Source: Dehalococcoidia bacterium
GTDB taxonomy: Bacteria; Chloroflexota; Dehalococcoidia; JACQUA01
Direction of reading: 5' to 3'
Assembly (NCBI GenBank): GCA_030689845.1
Contig: JAUYHV010000318.1
Location: 1 to 14,349, forward strand
DNA length: 14,349 nt
In this document: in pieces, positions 1 through 6,672 of the stretch
Layout of the letters: every line of letters starts with the position of its first letter
How positions within the stretch are numbered: position 1 is the first letter of the stretch
Made by a program: the position numbers and the translations under genes
Notes under the pieces: generated by a model
The model's database searches: none
Seen by the model: only the letters and a program-made list of their open reading frames with translations
What the model was told of the DNA's origin: nothing

Positions 1-108
1 ATCCAGCCCCACCTTAAACCCCATATCCCGAAAAGGCCTTCCCACTAAGGGTACCTCATTTTGGATTTCGTTCAATAATTGTTTTTCAACTAAATCCAGT
101 TCCATCAT
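1..108 (-). CDS. Siroheme decarboxylase subunit (AhbA/AhbB, Lrp/AsnC-like), 5' part only
   Basis: Only the first 36 codons lie in the window; the gene runs off the left edge. The peptide contains LLNEIQNEVPLVGRPF, matching the N-terminal helix of the AsnC/Lrp-like siroheme decarboxylases (AhbA, AhbB, and NirD/L/G/H). These remove the two acetate carboxyls at C12 and C18 of siroheme to give 12,18-didecarboxysiroheme. The location next to ahbC and ahbD supports this enzyme over a true Lrp regulator. The start is one of two adjacent ATG codons (106-108 or 103-105) behind a strong GAGGAGG at about 112-118, with 5 or 8 bases of spacing. Whether it is the A or the B subunit cannot be told from 36 residues. 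The family assignment is fairly sure; the subunit is open. Confidence 0.75.
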   Translation of the reverse strand, partial: MMELDLVEKQLLNEIQNEVPLVGRPFRDMGFKVGLD

Positions 109-166
109 TTATACCTCCTCTGGATACTAACTGATGTGTAAAAACTTTTTAAACAGAAGGCACGTT

Positions 167-1300
167 TCATAAAGCGGTGTGTTCTTTCATTTTTGCCGGT
201 TCATAGATACAATAGGGTTCGGGTCCCAGGTAATCCCCGGTCATTTCATAAGCCCGGGCGCGGCAGCCTCCGCATAATTTTTTAAATTCGCAAATCCCGC
301 ATTTCCCTTTTAATAACGAAAGGTCCCTGAGTTCCATGAAAAGCGGTGAGCGGGTCCAGATATCTTTGAAACTATCCTTTTTTACGTTCCCTGCCTCAAC
401 GTCGAGGTACCCGCAGCCCTGCACCCTTCCCGTATGGGAGATGAAACAAAAACCGCTGCCGGCAAGGCATCCCCTGGTCATGGCATTAATTCCATGGTGC
501 TGTTGTTGCCGGGAAGGCATTTGTTGACTGCCGTGGTAACTTCCGGAAACGTTTTGCATATTACCTTTTTTTTGATGGATTATCCGCCAGTAGTGAGGTG
601 CGTCGGTCGGTTTAAAAAATATTTTTTCACCGAGTTCGATTTGCTTATCGTTAATCCAGCTCAAAATTCTCTCGTATTCTTCTGCCGGTAATTCGTCATT
701 GCCGAGGTTTTTCCCCCTTCCCGTGGGAACAAGCATAAAAGGATGAAAGGCCACGGCTCCTGCATTGAGGGCCAGGTCCAGGAGTGCCGCGATGTAAGAA
801 GCGTTTTGCCTGGTGATGGTACTGTTTATCTGTATTTCAACGCCGGCTTCTCTAAGATATTCTATACCTTTCATGGCTGTTTGAAAAGCCCCATGAGCGC
901 CCCTGAAACGGTCCTGAAGTTCCGGGTAGGGGAAATCTATGCTGACACTCACCCTGGCGACAGGTACTTTTTTCAGTCTGGCAGCTATTTCAGGTGTGAG
1001 CAGCGTTCCGTTGGTACCCACGGCAACACGCAGCCCTTTGGAAGCAGCGTAGTCTGCAATGGTGAAGATGTCCTGCCGGGCCAGGGGTTCACCGCCGCTC
1101 AAAATCAATATCGGGCTTCCTACCTGGCAGATGCCGTCAACTACTGAAAGAATTTCTTCCGTAGTCAACTCTCCTTCATAAGCGGCATTTTCCGAGGAAG
1201 CCCGGCAATGGGAGCAGTGGAGATTACACCGCCTGGTTATTTCCCAGGCCACCAGGCGCGGGGGTGCCACGGATTTATTGTTCTGACTCTGGTCTGTCAC
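167..1300 (-). CDS. ahbD: AhbD, heme b synthase (radical SAM/SPASM)
   Basis: This is a 377-residue radical SAM enzyme. The cluster motif is at Cys25, Cys29 and Cys32 (ITRRCNLHCSHC), followed by the SAM-contacting LSGGEP. The C-terminal SPASM-like domain shows Cys278, Cys285, Cys296, Cys334, Cys337, Cys343, Cys346 and Cys364, which would hold auxiliary Fe-S clusters. In the family, AhbD oxidatively decarboxylates the two propionates of Fe-coproporphyrin III to vinyls, giving heme b in the cytoplasm. TRGCLAGSGFCFISH is typical of AhbD rather than AhbC. Residues about 242-274 form a Gln/His/Ser-rich insert before Cys278. The start is GTG (1298-1300) with only a weak AAAAGG upstream; no other in-frame start precedes the conserved region. 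It lies 15 bases after ahbC, so the two are probably co-transcribed and translationally linked. Confidence 0.9.
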   Translation of the reverse strand: MTDQSQNNKSVAPPRLVAWEITRRCNLHCSHCRASSENAAYEGELTTEEILSVVDGICQVGSPILILSGGEPLARQDIFTIADYAASKGLRVAVGTNGTLLTPEIAARLKKVPVARVSVSIDFPYPELQDRFRGAHGAFQTAMKGIEYLREAGVEIQINSTITRQNASYIAALLDLALNAGAVAFHPFMLVPTGRGKNLGNDELPAEEYERILSWINDKQIELGEKIFFKPTDAPHYWRIIHQKKGNMQNVSGSYHGSQQMPSRQQQHHGINAMTRGCLAGSGFCFISHTGRVQGCGYLDVEAGNVKKDSFKDIWTRSPLFMELRDLSLLKGKCGICEFKKLCGGCRARAYEMTGDYLGPEPYCIYEPAKMKEHTAL

Positions 1301-1315
1301 TGTTGGAATAGCCTT

Positions 1316-2491
1316 TTACCCGGATATTTCTTCTTCCGTAAGATAGCATGCAGGGTCTTCGGCCCAGACATCCCCGTAGACAGCCTCCGCCCTGACCCGC
1401 AGGTTACCGTTACAAATGTTGACATAATGACAACGTCCGCAGCGTCCTTTTAGCAGGCCGCTCCTGTTTTTTAGTCCCTTCATCAAATCATCGGAGGTAT
1501 CAAGCCAGATATCGCCGAATTTCCGCTGTTTTACGCTGCCAAAAGAATAATGCCACCAGAACTGGTCGGCATGAACATTTCCCAGGTTGTCCACGCAACT
1601 TATACTGATACCCGACTTGTTGCCCCCGTTGCTTGTCAGCAGCTTCAAGACCTCTGCCTCCCGGTGGGGCATTTCCTTCCGGATTTTCTGGTAAAGGTAA
1701 ACCGCGTCGGTATGGTTGTCCACCGTTAGCACTTCTTTTTCCAGCCCCCTCTTATAGAAGTCCTGTGTTCTGCTGCAAATATAGTCCACGGCTGCCCGTG
1801 TTTGCTCATGGGTGATATCACTGTCCTGGATCTTGGCCCCCCTGCCTGAATAAGCAAGGTGATAGAAACAGACCCTGGGAATACCTTCCTTTTCTACAAG
1901 GTCGAATATAGCGCCCAGGTCCTGTACGTTTTGACCGGTGATTGTGAACCTTAGAGACACTTTTTGCCCTGCCCTGATACAGTTTCTGATAGCCTGAAGG
2001 GCATCGTTATATGCTCCCTGTTTGCCTCGAAACCTGTCATTGCTTTCCCCTATCCCGTCAAGACTGATGCCGATTTCTCCGAATCCCACCCTGGCCAGCC
2101 GTTCTGCCGCTGCTTCATCTATCAGTGTGCCGTTGGTTGATATTACAGGTCTGAGTCCCTGGCTGCGGGCAAATGTGGCAAGTTCGAAAAGGTCAGGCCG
2201 GAGAAGGGGTTCTCCCCCTGAAAACAGTAACACGGGGATGCCGAACTCCGCCACGTCCTGGATGAACTTTTTTGCCTCTGCTGTGGACAACTCGCCGTCA
2301 TAAGGTTTGTCCGTTGAATTGGAATAGCAATGAACACAGTGGAGGTTGCACCGCTGGGTGCAATTCCATACTACTATCGGACGTCCGTCTTTTGGGGCTT
2401 TTAAGGGGCTGTTGGGTGCGGCTCCTTTTCCGTAGCGCAGGTTGTCTCCGGTGGCAACTCCACCGCATAAAAGGCGGGATATGGAAATCAT
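1316..2491 (-). CDS. ahbC: AhbC, 12,18-didecarboxysiroheme deacetylase (radical SAM)
   Basis: This 391-residue radical SAM protein has Cys48, Cys52 and Cys55 (TQRCNLHCVHC), then LFSGGEP, and a C-terminal auxiliary cluster region with Cys299, Cys351, Cys354, Cys360 and Cys382. The N-terminus MISISRLLCGG and RPIVVWNCTQRC are characteristic of AhbC/NirJ-type proteins. In the alternative heme pathway, AhbC removes the C2 and C7 acetate side chains of 12,18-didecarboxysiroheme to give Fe-coproporphyrin III. The residue four after Cys360 is Leu, where AhbD has Cys, as expected for AhbC/NirJ. The start is ATG with AGGAAA about 9 bases upstream. It is the first gene of the ahb unit and has its own candidate promoter and leader at 2492-2648. 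A NirJ role in heme d1 synthesis is the main alternative, but the adjacent AhbD makes AhbC much more likely. Confidence 0.88.
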   Translation of the reverse strand: MISISRLLCGGVATGDNLRYGKGAAPNSPLKAPKDGRPIVVWNCTQRCNLHCVHCYSNSTDKPYDGELSTAEAKKFIQDVAEFGIPVLLFSGGEPLLRPDLFELATFARSQGLRPVISTNGTLIDEAAAERLARVGFGEIGISLDGIGESNDRFRGKQGAYNDALQAIRNCIRAGQKVSLRFTITGQNVQDLGAIFDLVEKEGIPRVCFYHLAYSGRGAKIQDSDITHEQTRAAVDYICSRTQDFYKRGLEKEVLTVDNHTDAVYLYQKIRKEMPHREAEVLKLLTSNGGNKSGISISCVDNLGNVHADQFWWHYSFGSVKQRKFGDIWLDTSDDLMKGLKNRSGLLKGRCGRCHYVNICNGNLRVRAEAVYGDVWAEDPACYLTEEEISG

Positions 2492-2561
2492 TTAAAAAAG
2501 TTTCCTATCTTATCCAAATAATTTTATCGTGTTGTCCGGGTAGCTTAATACTCCAGGAGAA

Positions 2562-2620
2562 TTGCCCGCTATTCAGGCGGTATTGTTAAAAATACCACCG
2601 GGCCCTTTTTAAACGGGCAA
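2562..2620 (-). promoter_or_regulatory. Foldable 5' leader of ahbC
   Basis: On the minus strand TTGCCCG (2614-2620) pairs perfectly with CGGGCAA (2562-2568). Inside, GGTGGTATT (2591-2599) pairs with AATACCGCC (2577-2585) over 9 bp with one G-U, closing a 5-base loop. The predicted transcription start, about 7 bases after the -10, falls at the first base of the outer stem, so the RNA could begin with this structure, about 70 bases before ahbC. No U-tract follows, so it does not look like a finished terminator. It matches no riboswitch class that I recognise. Confidence 0.4.
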
Positions 2621-2648
2621 ATAATATTTTGCTATATCTATTTTACAA
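2621..2648 (-). promoter_or_regulatory. Candidate sigma-A promoter of ahbCD
   Basis: On the minus strand a TTGTAA box (2643-2648) and a TATTAT box (2621-2626) are separated by 16 bases in an AT-rich patch. They would start transcription near 2614, giving a leader of about 120 bases before ahbC. The gap between the permease and ahbC (206 bases) is large compared with the near-zero gaps elsewhere, which supports an independent transcription unit. Confidence 0.4.
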
Positions 2649-2697
2649 ATACCCGGAGAACCCGGAATAATTGGATACCGCTGCCGGGATTAAATTT

Positions 2698-3651
2698 TCA
2701 GGTTGACCTGATTTCCCTCCGCATGAAGGAAACATAGGACCCTCCGAAACATAAAGCGGTAAGGGCGATGAGCCCGGTGAGGTGGGGCCAAACCAGTCCC
2801 ATGCTTTGTCCCAGCGACAGGGGATTGGGTACCAGCCTGGTAGTTTGGGTGGACAGCAAAGGACCTAAACTCCTGACCGTGGGAGTTAAGACGGTAACGG
2901 AAGCTTCCTCGAAAAGGGTGGAAGGGGAGATGCGCATTACGTTATCGCGCACGCTCTGCTGCCGGGCGGCAAATTCTTCCTGGGTGAGTTGCTGCCCCAA
3001 CTTGTCGGATACAACGTAAGTGGTTACAAGGTTGGCTACTATAAACATGAAGACGCTGAGGAACAACCAGATTGCGAGGACACCCAGGGCCGAAGTGGCG
3101 GGTCGTTTGAAAAATATGGAGAAAAGGATTGCCAGCCCCATCCAGAACCCAACATAAACCACGCACAAAACGAGGAAAACGAGGATTCTCACGATTTCCT
3201 CGGAACTGGGTGGCACTCCCAGTAAGCGCAGCCCTAACCCGCCGACAATCAGGAAAATGCTCAGGAACATCACGCCGATTATGGTAATCGCTGCCAGAAA
3301 TTTTCCATTAATGAGAGAATCACGGTAGATGGGCTGAGACAGGACCCTGCTTATGGTTCCGCTGCTTTGCTCGCTGTTAATAGCATCGAATCCCAGGGCA
3401 ATGCCCACGATGGGCCCGAGAAATCCCATGAAAGAAAGGAAAGAGGGTAATACGCCGCCCGAGGTCGTAAAGAGCCTCAGAAAGACGAAGGTCGAAGCGG
3501 TTGCCCTGGAAAGCTCATCCCTTATCGATTGTGCAGCGCCGTAACTGGCGAGACCGCTGCTTAATAAGATGAGCAGAAAAAGGATTATATAGCGTTTGCT
3601 TCTGAACTGGTCCGTTAATTCTTTTCTTAATATTGTTGCTAATCCGCTCAT
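2698..3651 (-). CDS. ABC-2 type transporter permease (NosY-like)
   Basis: This 317-residue integral membrane protein has about six hydrophobic segments: one near residues 22-42, a long extracytoplasmic stretch to about 75, then segments near 75-95, 118-140, 155-180, 185-212 and a last one near 290-308. LRKELTDQFRSKRYIILFLL at the start and the FDAINSEQSSGTISRVLSQP loop are typical of ABC-2 permeases of the NosY/YhaP kind, where the loop contacts the ATPase. It starts 6 bases after the ATPase gene ends and would form its channel partner. The substrate is not readable from sequence. The adjoining NEW3-domain protein suggests export or envelope remodelling, and NosY-like systems sometimes serve metal-centre assembly. 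The role stays open; the family is fairly clear. Confidence 0.8.
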   Translation of the reverse strand: MSGLATILRKELTDQFRSKRYIILFLLILLSSGLASYGAAQSIRDELSRATASTFVFLRLFTTSGGVLPSFLSFMGFLGPIVGIALGFDAINSEQSSGTISRVLSQPIYRDSLINGKFLAAITIIGVMFLSIFLIVGGLGLRLLGVPPSSEEIVRILVFLVLCVVYVGFWMGLAILFSIFFKRPATSALGVLAIWLFLSVFMFIVANLVTTYVVSDKLGQQLTQEEFAARQQSVRDNVMRISPSTLFEEASVTVLTPTVRSLGPLLSTQTTRLVPNPLSLGQSMGLVWPHLTGLIALTALCFGGSYVSFMRREIRST

Positions 3652-3657
3652 GGCATC

Positions 3658-4593
3658 CTAATGAAAATATCTCATATAAATTTCTTCCAGAACGAACTCC
3701 TGGAGTTTCAGGTGCAGTAGACTTTCACCTTGCTTGGAAATAGCATTGGAGATAAGGATCCTGATATCCCGCTCAGCGTCGATAATCAGCAGGTCTCCGG
3801 ACCTTTCTATCCCTTTAACTCCCTCCAGGCGGCCGACCGTATCGCTGAGCTTTTCTACTGTTCCCGTGGCCTGCACCTCTATCTTTACCCGGTCAAAACC
3901 GGACACATCTTTTCCAAGGCTTGCCATGGAACCTTCCGTTACGAGCTTCCCCTTCACCATTATCCCGATCCTGTCGCAAATCGTCTGGACCTGGTGTAAA
4001 AGGTGGGAGGAGAGGAAGACGGTTATGTTTTGCTCCCTGCTTATCTGGTTTATGATTGTAAGGACACGGTGGACTCCATCAGGGTCGATACCGATAGTCG
4101 GTTCATCTAAAAAAACCACAGAGGGATCTTTTACCAGGACATCGGCAATGCCCAGCCGCTGTTTCATTCCCTTGGAGTATTTCTCCACTTTGTCGTTGGC
4201 CCTGTCCGATAAACCTACCATGGAAAGGAGGTCGTCTATCTTGCCCTTGGCTTTATTATAGGAAATACCGTTCAAACGGGCCGTATAGACCAGGTTTTCC
4301 CTTCCGGACATGTCTTCGTAAAAGCCCACATTCTCCGGCAGGTACCCGGTGGTTCTCCTCACCTTTAGTCCGTCTTTTACGGGATCGTGACCGCATACCC
4401 TTGCTGAGCCGGAGTTGGGTTCGGTTAGGCCCAGGAACATCAGTATGGTGGTTGTCTTTCCCGCACCGTTAGGTCCCAGGAAACCGAAGACTTCACCCTG
4501 CCTGACCTGCAGGTTGAGCAGGTTAACGGCTGTCGCTTCCCCGTATTTTTTTGTGAGGTTTATTGCCTCGACTACGACTGGCTTGTCCACCAT
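3658..4593 (-). CDS. ABC transporter ATP-binding protein (NosF/CcmA-like family)
   Basis: This 311-residue nucleotide-binding subunit shows Walker A GPNGAGKTT near residues 40-48, the signature YSKGMKQRL near 139-147, Walker B VVFLDEPT near 159-166 and the switch His in SSHLL near 195. The last roughly 90 residues form the extra C-terminal domain common in ATPases that pair with ABC-2 permeases. Start ATG (4591-4593) is 3 bases after the stop of the NEW3 gene and the permease follows 6 bases later, so the three genes form one translationally coupled unit. It drives the adjacent permease by ATP hydrolysis at the inner face of the membrane. It should not be confused with the real ccmA at 8955-9692. 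The substrate is unknown. Confidence 0.85.
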   Translation of the reverse strand: MVDKPVVVEAINLTKKYGEATAVNLLNLQVRQGEVFGFLGPNGAGKTTTILMFLGLTEPNSGSARVCGHDPVKDGLKVRRTTGYLPENVGFYEDMSGRENLVYTARLNGISYNKAKGKIDDLLSMVGLSDRANDKVEKYSKGMKQRLGIADVLVKDPSVVFLDEPTIGIDPDGVHRVLTIINQISREQNITVFLSSHLLHQVQTICDRIGIMVKGKLVTEGSMASLGKDVSGFDRVKIEVQATGTVEKLSDTVGRLEGVKGIERSGDLLIIDAERDIRILISNAISKQGESLLHLKLQEFVLEEIYMRYFH

Positions 4594-4596
4594 GGA

Positions 4597-5790
4597 CTAA
4601 CGCCTTCCCATGATGGTGAAGACCGTTGCCAGGCCGGCAACAACGAGGACCACTATGATTATTCCAACCCAGCCCCAGAGGGTAGGTACTGTTGCTGTTA
4701 CCCGCAGGTCTATACTCTGGGATACCTGCTCCGCCGATGTCCTGAGTGTAACGGCATAGTCTCCCGGGATGGTGTTCTTGGGGGCTTCTATTTTTACCCC
4801 AACTTCGATGGTTTTGCTCGGTTCCAGGGTATCGATTCGATCAGGACTGAAGGTGACGTTCCAGTCATCCGGCCTGCTGGCGGTAAGGCTGATATTTTTC
4901 AGGTCTGCCGTCCCCTGGTTGGCTATTATTATTGTCAAGTCTCTCTTATCACCGGCGGTAATATCCGTGTTTAACCTGCCCGTGGACGTGCCCATGGCCA
5001 TGGTATAAGTACCGGTCACCATAGCCTTGAGTTCTATACCGTCCTGGATGGAACCGGAGGAAGCCACCAGGGTAGTTATAAATTCCCCGGCGTTAATATC
5101 ATAGGGAGGTCTCAGGGTAACATCGAGTCCCTGGGTTTCCCGTGCCTTGACCCGGACAGTGGATACTTCTTTTTGTTCCCACGCCGGCCTGATAGATACA
5201 TTCCAGCGGGCCGGGCCCCGGGCGCGCACGTCAAAGGAGAGGTCTTCGTTTCCTTCATTTACCAGGTCCACTTTGAATTCAAAGGTGGAGGTGGAGTTGC
5301 CGCTCAAACTCGGGTACTGGGTATTGAGTTTAACCCCGGACTCGATTTTTGCCTCCCCTGTGATGGTGACATTTATGTCCACCGAAGAAGTAAGCTGTTT
5401 GTCTTTTGTAGTTGCCTGCAGCGTAAAAACGTAGAGACTGGATGCCACATCTTTGGGCGGCGTGGCGTGGAATTCAAGTTCCAGTGTTTTTTCAGCTTCA
5501 ACATAAGCGGAGCTGATATCAAGCCGGGTAAACTGCGGCCGGAGGCTGACGTCCCAGCCCACAGGAGCTTTTACGAAGGCTAAATCCACTATCTCCCCGT
5601 CGGTCCCCTTGTTGATTATTTTCAGGTCTATGTTGACTTCCCTGTCTCTGGGGCTTGATACCGAGGGATAGGTTGCTACCAGAACGATGGACCTCTCCGC
5701 GGCCCCTGCCTGGCCAATGAAAATTAAATTCAAGCCGCCAAAAGCTAACCCAGCGGCCAAAAAAATGGCTAAAAATCTCTTAAATTTCAT
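4597..5790 (-). CDS. Secreted, C-terminally anchored protein with three NEW3-like repeats
   Basis: This 397-residue protein opens with a signal peptide (MKFKRF, hydrophobic to about residue 26, cleavage probably near AGAAE at 28-32) and ends with one membrane segment at about 374-394 and a short GRR tail. It would therefore sit outside the membrane, held by its C-terminus. Between these lie three similar beta-rich repeats at about 33-145, 153-262 and 263-371. Each has the NEW3 pattern: a free N-terminal strand, an N-(K/E/Q)-G-(T/N) turn, then a W-(D/N)-V-(S/T) strand (GWDVSLRP, RWNVSIRP, DWNVTFSP). NEW3 domains often accompany ABC-2 exporters, as here. Function is unknown; an extracytoplasmic partner for the transporter is inference. 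A good GGAGGA lies 8 bases before the ATG. Confidence 0.8.
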   Translation of the reverse strand: MKFKRFLAIFLAAGLAFGGLNLIFIGQAGAAERSIVLVATYPSVSSPRDREVNIDLKIINKGTDGEIVDLAFVKAPVGWDVSLRPQFTRLDISSAYVEAEKTLELEFHATPPKDVASSLYVFTLQATTKDKQLTSSVDINVTITGEAKIESGVKLNTQYPSLSGNSTSTFEFKVDLVNEGNEDLSFDVRARGPARWNVSIRPAWEQKEVSTVRVKARETQGLDVTLRPPYDINAGEFITTLVASSGSIQDGIELKAMVTGTYTMAMGTSTGRLNTDITAGDKRDLTIIIANQGTADLKNISLTASRPDDWNVTFSPDRIDTLEPSKTIEVGVKIEAPKNTIPGDYAVTLRTSAEQVSQSIDLRVTATVPTLWGWVGIIIVVLVVAGLATVFTIMGRR

Positions 5791-5825
5791 GTAGTTGTTC
5801 CTCCATGCCAGATTAACGATAAATT

Positions 5826-5839
5826 AAACAATATTGTTT
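5826..5839. promoter_or_regulatory. Perfect 14-bp palindrome upstream of the NEW3/ABC unit
   Basis: AAACAATATTGTTT is identical on both strands, with nearly symmetric flanks (TTAAACAATATTGTTTCAA). It lies about 36 bases before the NEW3 start codon, inside the likely 5' untranslated region or a promoter-proximal site. It fits a dimeric repressor operator by symmetry; I cannot assign a regulator. It resembles neither the NarL heptamer pattern nor the usual Rex site closely. Confidence 0.35.
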
Positions 5840-5852
5840 CAATAAATTTTAT

Positions 5853-5925
5853 GGGGTACTGGTTCCTCCGCCACTGACCCGTGCCCATCTGCTGTTACTC
5901 CGTCTCAGCCATTTGCCCCGGGCAA
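5853..5925 (-). promoter_or_regulatory. GC-rich foldable block in the NEW3 leader
   Basis: The 231-base gap between the response regulator and the NEW3 gene is AT-rich except for this block of about 70 bases. On the minus strand the outer GGGG (5916-5919) can pair with CCCC (5853-5856). Inside are a GCTG...CAGC hairpin and a TGG...CCA hairpin. Its edge holds TTGCCC-C-GGGCAA (5913-5925), a perfect 6-bp inverted repeat. This pattern fits a structured leader RNA, but I recognise no known riboswitch class. Low confidence. Confidence 0.25.
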
Positions 5926-6011
5926 TGTTAACTTATATATATTTATTCCCGCCGCATGTTTAGTATGTACCCACAATATTTGATGCCAGAAATGTATCAA
6001 CGTTAAAGTAT

Positions 6012-6035
6012 ATTATAGCACTCATGTATCCATTG
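6012..6035 (-). promoter_or_regulatory. Candidate promoter for the NEW3/ABC unit
   Basis: A consensus TATAAT (6012-6017, minus strand) sits just after the response regulator stop codon. A poor TGGTAA-like -35 lies about 18 bases upstream, inside the end of that gene. It would give a leader of about 215 bases. The -35 is weak, so the call is tentative, and an activator may be needed. Confidence 0.3.
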
Positions 6036-6672
6036 TTACCAGTCCCTTGCGCATGGCATATTTGATAAGCTCGGTTCGGTTGTGGAAATTGAGTTTTTCC
6101 ATGACTTTCATGCGGTGACCCAGCACTGTTTTAAAGCTGATAAAAAGCATCTCCGCGATTTCTTTGCTGGTATGGCCTTCGGCAATGAGTTTGAGGATTT
6201 CCCTTTCTCTGGGAGTAAGGCGGTCGTAAGGCTCTTCCCCTTCAACCCGCTGGAGATAGTCCTGGATAAGGGCTGCCGCTGCCGAAGGGTAAAGGAATGA
6301 CTCGCCGTTGTGAGCGGCGCGAATTGCCGTTACCAGTTCAGATCCCAGGGCTTTTTTGGGGATATAGCTGGCAGCTCCGGCTTTAATAGCCGACAGAACA
6401 TATTCCCTGTTGTCGTGCTGTGTCAGGATGAGCACTTTAACCTTGGGGCTTTTCTTCCTTATGCGGCGAGTAGCCTCCAGCCCGTCCATTCCGGGCATGG
6501 CAATGTCCATTACAACTACGTCGGGACTAAGCTCGTGGACTTTTTCTATGGCTTCTTTGCCTTCGGATGCCTCTCCGATGATTTCGATATCATCATAAAG
6601 GGCTATCAGGGCTCGTATTCCATCCCGTAATATGGCGTGGTCGTCCACCACGAGGATCTTTATTTTATCCAT
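6022..6672 (-). CDS. NarL/FixJ-family response regulator
   Basis: The 216-residue protein has a receiver domain (about 4-120) with the acidic pair Asp10/Asp11, phosphoacceptor Asp56 in VVVMDIAMPG, switch Thr84 and Lys106, so the receiver looks complete. A LuxR-type helix-turn-helix (about 150-211) begins LTPREREILKLIAEG and includes SKEIAEMLFISFKTV. It would bind DNA as a dimer on phosphorylation. Its ATG overlaps the kinase gene by 8 bases (ATGGATAA), a classic coupled pair. Targets may be the ccm operon upstream or the NEW3/ABC unit downstream; this is inference from position. The regulator is intact although its presumed kinase is not, so it may be driven by another kinase or by acetyl phosphate. 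Confidence 0.92.
   Translation of the reverse strand: MDKIKILVVDDHAILRDGIRALIALYDDIEIIGEASEGKEAIEKVHELSPDVVVMDIAMPGMDGLEATRRIRKKSPKVKVLILTQHDNREYVLSAIKAGAASYIPKKALGSELVTAIRAAHNGESFLYPSAAAALIQDYLQRVEGEEPYDRLTPREREILKLIAEGHTSKEIAEMLFISFKTVLGHRMKVMEKLNFHNRTELIKYAMRKGLVTMDT

Noticed and set aside
2577..2599. T-box leader upstream of ahbC
   Set aside because: GGTGG...ACCGCC recalls the T-box sequence, but there is no contiguous GGTGGNACCGCG, no stem I and no terminator, and ahbC is not an aminoacylation or amino-acid gene.
2640..2697. Rho-independent terminator after the permease gene
   Set aside because: CCCGG...CCGGG repeats are mostly direct or widely spaced, and no T-run follows on the minus strand.
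3734..4261. Plus-strand ORF of 175 codons
   Set aside because: It lies wholly over the ABC ATPase gene with its signature and Walker B motifs; its own peptide shows no domain and there is no convincing ribosome binding site.
5853..5925. Cyclic-di-GMP-I, TPP or cobalamin riboswitch
   Set aside because: GGGCAAA and CTGAGA appear by chance, but the remaining conserved core (GACGCAAAGCC for c-di-GMP; ACCTGAT..GG and the AGGGA end for TPP; the GCCACTG...GGGAAGGC order for cobalamin) is absent.
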